20,306 bases of DNA from Alphaproteobacteria bacterium. Its GTDB lineage: Bacteria > Pseudomonadota > Alphaproteobacteria > Rhodobacterales > Rhodobacteraceae. Position numbers and translations under genes: made by a program. Under the pieces are notes generated by a model. That model saw nothing but the letters and a program-made list of their open reading frames with translations, was not told where the DNA came from and made no database searches. Every line of letters begins with the position of its first letter. Position 1 is the stretch's first letter. This document shows, piece after piece, positions 7,248 through 13,453 of this stretch. Location of the stretch: contig JAUHZL010000011.1 of NCBI GenBank assembly GCA_030425945.1, positions 1 through 20,306 on the forward strand, read 5' to 3'.

Positions 7248-7970
7248 ATGTCCTTCGCGTGGCACGAAATCCACGACCACCTCATGCAATCCTCTTCCAC
7301 TCTCGGCTTCCAGCGCAGCTTCGATGCGCTCCGGCGGGCGCAGGGATCCATCGCCCGGTTTCCGGACCGGGCGGCGCTTCTCGAAGCCTTGCACCGCGGT
7401 CCCGACAGCCCGGCCGGCAAGAACCGGATCCTCAGGGCGCTGATCACAGCGGCGCAGGACGACGATGGCGCGTCCGATTGCGCCGCGACGTTGCTGATGC
7501 TGGCGCTCTGGCCCGGACTGGACGCGATCCGGCGTCGCGCGGTGGCGCGCAGGATCGCGCCCGTCGATGAGATCGTGTCCGACATTCTCGCGCGGACGAC
7601 CGTGGCCATTCGCTGCCTCGATCCGGACCGCGTCACCTCGATCGCCGCCACGGTCCTGCGGAACGTCGAGCGCGACATTATCCGAGCGCGAAAGCGCGAC
7701 GCGGAACGAGAAGGCGTCGCCACCGGGATCGATCCCGATGCGATCCCCGATCTGGATGGACAGCCTGAACGAGCGCTGCATCGCGCGCGGCTCGTCGACG
7801 ACATGCGGCAGTTCATCGGTCGCGACGCGGATCTCGTCAGCCATGTCGCCGTCGAGGGTTTCTCGCAGGCCGAGACGGCGGACCGGCTGGGCCTGACCGA
7901 AGCCGCCGCCCGCAAGCGCTACCAGCGCGCCACGCGCAGGCTCCGCGAACGCCTCCACGAAATCGTCTGA
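7248..7970 (+). CDS. Sigma-70 region 4-like protein (RNA polymerase sigma factor-like)
   Basis: This 240-aa protein ends in a helix-turn-helix of the sigma region 4.2 type, GFSQAETADRLGLTEAAARK at about 204-223, continuing RYQRATRRLRERL. The pattern of a promoter -35-binding helix followed by a basic tail is typical of ECF-like sigma factors. Residues 60-180 are helical and contain an Arg/Lys-rich stretch (VERDIIRARKRDAERE, 140-155), but a clear region 2 core-binding motif is not obvious. It may therefore be a sigma-derived phage transcription regulator rather than a full sigma factor. The start codon directly follows a 10-bp hairpin. It could drive the downstream replication module; that is inference. 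Confidence 0.72.
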   Translation: MSFAWHEIHDHLMQSSSTLGFQRSFDALRRAQGSIARFPDRAALLEALHRGPDSPAGKNRILRALITAAQDDDGASDCAATLLMLALWPGLDAIRRRAVARRIAPVDEIVSDILARTTVAIRCLDPDRVTSIAATVLRNVERDIIRARKRDAEREGVATGIDPDAIPDLDGQPERALHRARLVDDMRQFIGRDADLVSHVAVEGFSQAETADRLGLTEAAARKRYQRATRRLRERLHEIV

Positions 7971-7982
7971 CCCGATGTCCCG

Positions 7983-8006
7983 ATCCGGCGCGCCGGATGG
8001 CTTTTC
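7983..8006 (+). terminator. Candidate weak intrinsic terminator after the sigma-like gene
   Basis: ATCCGGCGCGCCGGAT (7983-7998) is a perfect 16-bp palindrome starting 13 bp after the stop codon at 7970 and is followed by GGCTTTTCC. As RNA it can form a short GC-rich stem with a four-U run. The U tract is short, so termination may be partial. It could alternatively be a protein-binding palindrome. Confidence 0.4.
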
Positions 8007-8055
8007 CCCAGTGACCGGCAAGCACGCCGCCGAACAGCACGAATAAGGATGGACC

Positions 8056-8313
8056 ATGCAGGAACGACACCCAGTCCCCGCAGCCGAGATGGTCAGGATC
8101 CCGGGCCTCTATCGGCGCTGGGAACTGCCCGAGGTTCTGAAGAACCACCAGGCCTACCGGATCGAGGACGCCGGCGCGCATCAGGACGGCACGCCGCTCC
8201 TTGCGGTCTATGCCGCCTGTGACGGCGATGAACCGGCCGATCCGGCCGCCTCCGCGCCGGTCGCCGGTCTCCGTACCCGCCCGGTCGGGCCGATTTCCCG
8301 GCAGGCCGCCTAG
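8056..8313 (+). CDS. Small unknown protein (85 aa)
   Basis: The 85-aa product starts at an ATG preceded by AAGGA (7-8 nt spacing). Its first half (VPAAEMVRIPGLYRRWELPE then VLKNHQAYRIED) looks folded, and the C-terminal third is rich in Ala, Pro and Asp and probably disordered. No cysteine cluster, membrane segment or catalytic motif is visible. It lies between the sigma-like gene and another small gene in the same direction, after the candidate terminator. I do not recognise it; similar short proteins are common in the early regions of phages. Coding status is supported by the start signal and tight packing. Confidence 0.6.
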   Translation: MQERHPVPAAEMVRIPGLYRRWELPEVLKNHQAYRIEDAGAHQDGTPLLAVYAACDGDEPADPAASAPVAGLRTRPVGPISRQAA

Positions 8314-8337
8314 CGGTTGGCGGCGGAGATCATGTTC

Positions 8338-8682
8338 ATGGGCAACACCCCCTTCATCACCGTCCGCGCCAGCCGCCCCCTGACCGAGATCGAATTCTGT
8401 GCATGGGTGGCGCAGGCAGCGCCCGGCGACCGGCTCGAATACCATCGCGGTTTCCTCGTGCTCGACACTTTCCCGATGCTCGGCCGCCTCGCGGACCGCG
8501 AGCGGGAGGAGCTGTCGCGGCTCGGATCGCGGGCCTTCTGGGCCGCCGAGCAGGGCCTCGTCCACCTCGTGCAGGAGCGCGTGGGCCCCGACCGCTTTGC
8601 CTACATCGCCGTCGCGCGCCCGAAGCCGAAGGCCGCCGCCGCCTCGCTGTCGGCGCTGCTGCTCGAGGAGCAGGCGGCGTGA
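8338..8682 (+). CDS. Small unknown protein (114 aa)
   Basis: The product begins MGNTPFITVRASRPLTEIEF and has a compact alpha/beta look, with a helical Arg/Glu-rich middle (RLADREREELSRLGSRAFWA) and an Ala-rich end. GGAG at 8325-8328 is 9 nt from ATG 8338 and 3 nt from an in-frame ATG at 8332, so the later start is preferred. No known motif is recognised. It lies 24 bp downstream of the 85-aa gene and 44 bp upstream of the 162-aa gene and is probably co-transcribed with the replication module. Confidence 0.6.
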   Translation: MGNTPFITVRASRPLTEIEFCAWVAQAAPGDRLEYHRGFLVLDTFPMLGRLADREREELSRLGSRAFWAAEQGLVHLVQERVGPDRFAYIAVARPKPKAAAASLSALLLEEQAA

Positions 8683-8726
8683 CTTCCCCCATCCAGACCC
8701 CATTCGCCGATCACGGAGACCCGTTC

Positions 8727-9215
8727 ATGCCCTGGCCGAACAACAGCCCCACGCCCGACGACCTCCCGGGCATCCCCGACGCCGAACTCGCGCAGTTTCC
8801 CGTTGAACTGCTCGCCATCCTTCAGCGCGAGACCGAGGAGGCGCTGAAGCGTACCAAGGCGGCGAAGGCCCGGCTCGATGCGGCGCTGACCGTCCGCTAC
8901 GCCACCCGCGCCGCCGAGGAACGGCAGGCCCGGGGGAAGGATACCGGCACGGTCCGCTTCGATGACGGCGATTTCACCGTGGTGGCCGATCTGCCGAAGC
9001 GGGTGGATTGGGATCAGGACCGCCTCGGCGAGATCGTCGAGCGCATCCGGACCTCGGGCGACGACCCCGCCCAGTATGTCGACATCGCCATCAAAGTGCC
9101 GGAGCGCAAATACGCCGCCTTGCCCGACAACATCCGGGCGGTGTTCGAACCCGCGCGGACCGTGCGCACCGGCGCGCTGAAGGTCGAGCTTCTGCGGCAG
9201 GGAGGCGCCGCATGA
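8727..9215 (+). CDS. Unknown protein preceding the Sak4-like ATPase (162 aa)
   Basis: The product starts MPWPNNSPTPDDLPGIPD, then has a long charged helix (LLAILQRETEEALKRTKAAKARLDAALTVRYATRAAEERQ, about 30-70) and a mixed alpha/beta C-terminal half (VRFDDGDFTVVADLPKRVDW onward). The helix could mediate dimerisation. GGAG (8714-8717) sits 9 nt before the ATG. Its TGA overlaps the start of the ATPase gene (ATGA), so the two are coupled, and a role in phage recombination or replication is likely from position. A longer frame opens upstream at 8403, but that part overlaps the 114-aa gene and is not credible. No named family is recognised. Confidence 0.7.
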   Translation: MPWPNNSPTPDDLPGIPDAELAQFPVELLAILQRETEEALKRTKAAKARLDAALTVRYATRAAEERQARGKDTGTVRFDDGDFTVVADLPKRVDWDQDRLGEIVERIRTSGDDPAQYVDIAIKVPERKYAALPDNIRAVFEPARTVRTGALKVELLRQGGAA

Positions 9216-10060
9216 GCCTCCGGATCGTCACCGCCGACGAGCGGCTGCGCGAGGCGCAGGGCAAGACCACCATTGCGCTGTTCGGCCCGAGCGGCGCCGG
9301 CAAGACCACGCTCCTGAAGACGCTGCCGGCCGAGGAAACCGTCTGCCTCGATCTAGAGGCCGGGCTGAAGTCGGTGCAGGACTGGCGCGGCGATAGCCTG
9401 CCGATCCGCCGCTTCGCCGACGCCGTGGACATCGCCTGCCTGATCGGCGGCGCGAACCCGGCGGCCCAGCCCGACGAGCATTTCTCGGAGGCGCACCATG
9501 CGCATCTGCGCGGGCAGCACCCGGAACTCGCCGCGCGGCTCGACGCCAAGCGCATCGTCTTCGTCGACAGCATCACGGACCTCACGCGGCAGGCGATGGC
9601 CTGGGCCAAAACCCGGCCCGAGGCGATGTCGGAACGGACAGGCAAGCCGGACACCCGCGGCGCCTACGGGCTGCTCGCCCGCGAGGTGATCGGGCTTCTG
9701 AAGCACCTCCAACACGCGCCGGGCCGGACGGTGATCTTCGTCGGCATCCTCGAGCGGATCACCGACGAGATGAACCGGACCATCTGGCAGCCGCAGATGG
9801 AGGGCGGCAAGGCCGCGCGCGAGCTGCCGGGCATCGTCGACCAGGTGATGACCCTCGGCCTCTTCAGCACCGAGACCGGACCCGACGGCGCGACCGCCTG
9901 GCGGCACGATCCCGAGAAGGGCGAGACGCGCCGTCTCGTCTGCCGCTCCGGCAATCCCTGGGGCCTGCCCGCGAAGGACCGCTCGGGGCGCCTCGACCTG
10001 ACCGAGCCGGCCGATCTCGGCGCGCTCCTCTCCAAGATCAACCACGCACCGAAAGGATGA
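9212..10060 (+). CDS. Sak4-like AAA ATPase (phage ssDNA-annealing/RecA-like, AAA_24 type)
   Basis: This 282-aa protein has a Walker A loop GPSGAGKT at 25-32 preceded by a beta strand (TTIALF), and a Walker B strand RIVFVDS at 114-120, giving the layout of small RecA-fold ATPases of the AAA_24/Sak4 group. Sak4 proteins promote single-strand annealing and recombination in phages and usually work with an SSB; here an SSB-like gene follows immediately. Beyond Walker B, the segment GRTVIFVGILERITDE is a further core strand. GGAGG (9201-9205) is 6 nt before the ATG, which overlaps the preceding stop. Role inferred: strand annealing or exchange during phage replication. A DNA-packaging or partition ATPase is less likely given the neighbours. 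Confidence 0.82.
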   Translation: MSLRIVTADERLREAQGKTTIALFGPSGAGKTTLLKTLPAEETVCLDLEAGLKSVQDWRGDSLPIRRFADAVDIACLIGGANPAAQPDEHFSEAHHAHLRGQHPELAARLDAKRIVFVDSITDLTRQAMAWAKTRPEAMSERTGKPDTRGAYGLLAREVIGLLKHLQHAPGRTVIFVGILERITDEMNRTIWQPQMEGGKAARELPGIVDQVMTLGLFSTETGPDGATAWRHDPEKGETRRLVCRSGNPWGLPAKDRSGRLDLTEPADLGALLSKINHAPKG

Positions 10061-10065
10061 ACGAG

Positions 10066-10794
10066 ATGACCTTCGACATGAACGATGTGGCGCCGCAGCA
10101 GTCCGGCGACCTGATCCCCGACGGCACCTTCGCCAAGGTGACCATGTCCATCCGCAAGGGCGGCACGGACGGGGCGAGCGACGTGGATCGCGGGCTCCTG
10201 AAGCCCTCGAACCAGCCCGGCAGCGACGTGCTGATGCTCGACGCCGAGTTCACGGTGGCCGAGGGACCGCACGCCCGGCGCAAGTTCTGGCAGAACTTCA
10301 CGGTGCAGGGCGGCAAGCTCGACGAACAGGGCCAGTCTATCGGCTGGAAGATCTCCAAGAGCCAGTTCCGCGCCATGATCGACAGCGCGCTGGGCCTGAA
10401 CCCCGAGGACATGAGCGAGGCGGCCAAGGCGAAGCGCGTTCTGCGTGGGCTCGCCGATCTCGACGGGATCACCTTCGTCGCGAAGATCCAGATCGAGCCG
10501 AACCGCAACCCCGCCTATAAGGACGCCAACAAGCTCGACCATGTCGTGCTGCCCACCGCGCCCGAGTGGCAGAAGGTGATGGCCGGCGAGACGGTGCCGG
10601 CGCAGCCCTCGAACAAGCCCCGGCCGGCCGACGCCCCCGCGCAGCCCGCAACCCCCGCCTGGGGCCAGCCACAGCCCGCCGCCTTGTCAGCTGCGCCCGC
10701 GTGGTCGTCGCCCGCCGCCCAGACCGCCAGCCAGCCTGCCGCCGAGCCCGCCGCGCCGAAGACTGCTGGCGGTCCGGCCTGGCTCAATCCGTGA
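10066..10794 (+). CDS. Phage single-stranded DNA-binding (SSB-like) protein
   Basis: The 242-aa product has an N-terminal beta-rich domain (residues ~10-165) with OB-fold-like strands (GTFAKVTMSIRKGG, LMLDAEFTVAEGPHARRKFW, GITFVAKIQIEPN). A low-complexity tail of Pro, Ala and Gln follows (~170-242), with repeated PAAP/AQPA runs and a WLNP terminus. Structured OB domain plus disordered tail is the usual SSB arrangement, and the position behind a Sak4-like ATPase supports it. It resembles the DUF669-type phage SSBs, though the tail lacks the acidic DDDIPF-type tip. ATG 10066 has AAGG 8-9 nt upstream; ATG 10057 overlaps the previous stop but has no spaced ribosome binding site. Likely function: coating ssDNA during annealing. 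Confidence 0.7.
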   Translation: MTFDMNDVAPQQSGDLIPDGTFAKVTMSIRKGGTDGASDVDRGLLKPSNQPGSDVLMLDAEFTVAEGPHARRKFWQNFTVQGGKLDEQGQSIGWKISKSQFRAMIDSALGLNPEDMSEAAKAKRVLRGLADLDGITFVAKIQIEPNRNPAYKDANKLDHVVLPTAPEWQKVMAGETVPAQPSNKPRPADAPAQPATPAWGQPQPAALSAAPAWSSPAAQTASQPAAEPAAPKTAGGPAWLNP

Positions 10795-11024
10795 GCCCGG
10801 ACGAATGGCAGGCGCATGTCACCACGGAGGCGGCCCTTGCGATGGGGCGTTGGCTCGAGGCGCGGGGGCGGCTCGATCGCCCCATCGCAAGCCTCACCCG
10901 GCGCGATCTGGAATGCATGGCCTCGAACGCCATCAGCCAATTCATCGTGCTGGCCTCCGAGCGCCGCACCGCCGCGCCGGACGAGGAGGAGCGAAGCGCG
11001 CTCGACCTCCTGCTCATGGGCTGA
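10791..11024 (+). CDS. Small unknown protein with GTG start (77 aa)
   Basis: The GTG at 10791 overlaps the TGA of the SSB-like gene, which makes translational coupling the likely start signal because no strong Shine-Dalgarno is present. The product is a single compact helical protein (WQAHVTTEAALAMGRWLEAR, then DLECMASNAISQFIVLASER) with an acidic stretch near the end. Its own sequence contains a 14-bp perfect inverted repeat. No family is recognised; small helical proteins in this position occur in related alphaproteobacterial elements. An overlapping frame continues into the next gene. Confidence 0.6.
   Translation: MSPDEWQAHVTTEAALAMGRWLEARGRLDRPIASLTRRDLECMASNAISQFIVLASERRTAAPDEEERSALDLLLMG
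10836..10891. repeat. 14-bp perfect inverted repeat inside the 77-aa gene
   Basis: CTTGCGATGGGGCG (10836-10849) is matched by CGCCCCATCGCAAG (10878-10891), with a 28-bp spacer that holds two GGCTCGA copies (about 10852 and 10870). It is in coding sequence. It could form a hairpin in the mRNA or be a binding site; no function is shown. Confidence 0.6.
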
Positions 11025-11047
11025 CCCGCGCCGAGCTCGGCCGCCGC

Positions 11048-11389
11048 GTGCCCTGCGCGCTCTGCGGCCGGGAGGCCCGGGGCTTCGGCTACTGCCACGA
11101 CCTGCGCTGGGACCGCCATCCCCATCACCGCCTCTGCTCGATGGCCTGCCTCACGGCGGGTTCGGCCAACGCCAAGAGGAACCACGGCATGATCGACAAG
11201 ACCGACATGGAAACCCGCGCGATCCGCGAAGCGCGCCGCGAGCTGGCCGAAGCGCTGACGGAGATGGGGCTGATGGCGCCCTTCTTCGACAGACCGGCCG
11301 AGGACATCGACCGCCTGATCGAGGCCTGCGTCGACGGATTTCAGGCGTCGATGCAGCGCCAGTCCGACGCCGGCGACGTGCCGTTCTGA
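11048..11389 (+). CDS. Zinc-binding small protein, DUF6511-like (113 aa)
   Basis: The product starts near VPCALCGREARGFGYCHDLR and has cysteines and histidines arranged CxxC ... CH ... HPHHRLCSMAC, which suggests one or two zinc sites in its first 40 residues. A helical C-terminal part follows (TDMETRAIREARRELAEALT, then LMAPFFDRPAEDIDRLIEACVDGFQASMQ). It resembles the DUF6511-type proteins of Rhodobacterales prophages; I am moderately sure of the name. The start is uncertain: GTG 11048 is used, but a CTG at 11021 overlapping the upstream stop would add nine residues. It lies between the SSB and nuclease genes, so a DNA-recombination accessory role is plausible. Confidence 0.65.
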   Translation: MPCALCGREARGFGYCHDLRWDRHPHHRLCSMACLTAGSANAKRNHGMIDKTDMETRAIREARRELAEALTEMGLMAPFFDRPAEDIDRLIEACVDGFQASMQRQSDAGDVPF

Positions 11390-11399
11390 GGGGGTGCTG

Positions 11400-12173
11400 A
11401 TGCTGGTCGACCTCAACCACCGCTCGGGCTTCGTCTATGGCCGCGCCGCGGATGCCCCGCCGCCGCTCGGCGCCCGGATCAACACGCTGCTCGACAACGC
11501 TCTCGTAGCGGAGCGTGCAGGTCAGCGGCCCCGCGACTATCTCGGCGCCAGCCGGATCGGCGAGCCCTGCGCGCGCCGCCTCGTCTTCGAGGTGACCCAC
11601 ACCCCGCCCGATCCCGGCAAGGAGATCGAGGGGCGGAGCCTGCGCATCTTCGCCGCCGGCCATGTCTTCGAGGATCTCGCCATCCGCTGGCTGCGGCTCG
11701 CCGGGTTCGACCTGCGGACCCAGACCCGCGAGGGCGGCCAGTTCGGCTTCGAGACCGCGGGCGGTCGCATCCGCGGCCATGTCGACGGGGTGATCGTCGG
11801 CGGCCCCGACGTGGGCCTCGCCTGGCCGGCGCTCTGGGAGCACAAGGCGCTGAAGGCCTCCTCCTGGTCGGACACGGCGAAGAAGGGCGTCCGGCTCTCC
11901 AAGCCCGTCTATTTCGGGCAGATGCAGATCTACATGGCCTATATGGGCCTCGGCTCGGCGCTCTTCACCGCGCTGAACAAGGACAGCTGCGAACTCTACC
12001 ACGAGCACGTCCCCTTCGATCCGGTGACCGCGCAGGAACTGTCCGACAAGGCGGTGGCCGTGCTGCGCGCCGCGGATGCGGGCGAGCTGCTGCCGCGGAT
12101 CGCGACGAACCCCGATTTCTACCTCTGCCGGTTCTGCCCGTTCTCGGCGCGTTGCTGGGAGGACCGGGCATGA
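11400..12173 (+). CDS. PD-(D/E)XK exonuclease, Cas4/RecB-like with Fe-S-type cysteines
   Basis: This 257-aa protein carries the RecB-family nuclease signature: Asp129 in GHVDG, Glu147-x-Lys149 in LWEHKAL, and a QxxxY motif in GQMQIYM (Gln174-Tyr178). Four cysteines sit as in Cas4/AddB iron-sulfur nucleases, one N-terminal (Cys57 in IGEPCARR) and three C-terminal (Cys243, Cys246, Cys252 in CRFCPFSARC), so a 4Fe-4S cluster is likely. Such phage enzymes resect DNA ends to give ssDNA for an annealing protein, matching the Sak4 and SSB genes upstream. ATG 11400 has GAGGGGG about 6 nt upstream; a GTG at 11394 is in frame. Its TGA overlaps the helicase start. Confidence 0.85.
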   Translation: MLVDLNHRSGFVYGRAADAPPPLGARINTLLDNALVAERAGQRPRDYLGASRIGEPCARRLVFEVTHTPPDPGKEIEGRSLRIFAAGHVFEDLAIRWLRLAGFDLRTQTREGGQFGFETAGGRIRGHVDGVIVGGPDVGLAWPALWEHKALKASSWSDTAKKGVRLSKPVYFGQMQIYMAYMGLGSALFTALNKDSCELYHEHVPFDPVTAQELSDKAVAVLRAADAGELLPRIATNPDFYLCRFCPFSARCWEDRA

Positions 12174-13453
12174 CCGTCACGCTTTCCGACATGCAGAGCC
12201 GCGCCATCGCGGCGATCCGCGACTGGTACGAGACCCGCCGCCACGAGCAGCAGGTGTTCCGGGTGTTCGGCTATGCCGGCACCGGCAAGACCACGACCAC
12301 CGCGCAGGCGATCGAGGCGCTGGGGTTGGCGCCGATGACCCCCGGCGCCCCAGGCGGCGTGCTCTTCGGCGCGTTCACCGGGAAGGCCGCGCTCGTCATG
12401 ACGCGCAAGGGAACGCCCGCGCAGACCATCCACAGCCTGATCTACCGCGTCTCCGAGGCGACGCCGGAAGAGATCGAGCGGGTGACCGAGGATCTGGCGG
12501 CGCTCCGGCGCGACCTGCCGCGCATGGGGCCGGCCGAGCGCGATTTCGCAATGACGCGGATCGCACAGCTCGAGATGCGGCTCGAGGACATCCACCAGCC
12601 CAAGTTCCTGATCAACGAGCAGTCGATCCTGCGCGACGCGGACCTCCTCGTCCTCGACGAGGTGTCGATGGTGGGCGAGGACCTGGGGCGCGACCTTCTG
12701 GCATTCGGCAAGCCCATCCTCGTGCTGGGCGATCCGGGCCAGCTGCCGCCGGTGAAGGGCGCCGGCTTCTTCACCGAGGCCGCGCCGGACGTGATGCTGA
12801 CCGAGGTGCACCGGCAGGCCGAGGACAGCGCCATCCTGCGGCTCGCGACGCTGGCGCGGCAGGGCGCGCCGATCCCCATGGGCGCGCATGACGACCATGT
12901 CTGGAAGATGTCGCGCCACGAGGTCGGCCCGGCGCAGATGCTGCGCGGCGGTCAGGTGCTCTGCGGCACCAACGCGACGCGGCGCTGGCTGAACACCGCC
13001 ATGAAGCGAGCCGCCGGGTTCGAGGCTGACTATCCGACAGGCCACGGCGAGAAGATCATCTGCCTGAAGAACCGTCACGATCTCGGGCTGATCAACGGCG
13101 TGTTCCTGACGCTCAGCGACGTGCGCCAGGACCCCGACGACGCCTTCGCCTTCAGCGCCATGGTCGAGACCGAGGACGGCGAGAGCATCGCCGGGCGGCA
13201 GAGCTTCTGGCGCGGCGAATACGCCGACCATATCGCCTACGACCCCGAGCGCCGGCGCCGCGAATGGCAGATCAAGCGCGGCCTGATCGAGAGCAGCTGG
13301 GGCTACGCCATCACCTGCCACAAGGCGCAGGGCTCGCAATGGGAGAACGTGGTCGTCTTCGACGATGGCTTCGGTCGCTCGGCGGCCGACAGGAACCGCT
13401 GGCTCTACACCGCGATCACGCGGGCCGAGCGGGGGCTGGTGATCCTTGCTTGA
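12170..13453 (+). CDS. SF1B DNA helicase, Dda/RecD-like (AAA_30 + UvrD_C_2)
   Basis: This 427-aa protein has the full SF1 motif set: Walker A GYAGTGKT (34-41), Walker B DEVS (163-166), motif III GDPGQLPP (187-194), EVHRQ (212-216), a CGTN segment after about 260, and C-terminal motif CHKAQGSQWENVVVFDDG followed by LYTAITRAERGLVIL (motif VI). This order is that of Dda and RecD2-like 5'-3' helicases. Length and spacing are normal and no key residue is missing. GGAGG (about 12157-12162) precedes the ATG, which overlaps the TGA of the nuclease gene. Likely job: unwinding DNA at replication forks or recombination intermediates of the element, together with the nuclease and primase. Confidence 0.92.
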   Translation: MTVTLSDMQSRAIAAIRDWYETRRHEQQVFRVFGYAGTGKTTTTAQAIEALGLAPMTPGAPGGVLFGAFTGKAALVMTRKGTPAQTIHSLIYRVSEATPEEIERVTEDLAALRRDLPRMGPAERDFAMTRIAQLEMRLEDIHQPKFLINEQSILRDADLLVLDEVSMVGEDLGRDLLAFGKPILVLGDPGQLPPVKGAGFFTEAAPDVMLTEVHRQAEDSAILRLATLARQGAPIPMGAHDDHVWKMSRHEVGPAQMLRGGQVLCGTNATRRWLNTAMKRAAGFEADYPTGHGEKIICLKNRHDLGLINGVFLTLSDVRQDPDDAFAFSAMVETEDGESIAGRQSFWRGEYADHIAYDPERRRREWQIKRGLIESSWGYAITCHKAQGSQWENVVVFDDGFGRSAADRNRWLYTAITRAERGLVILA

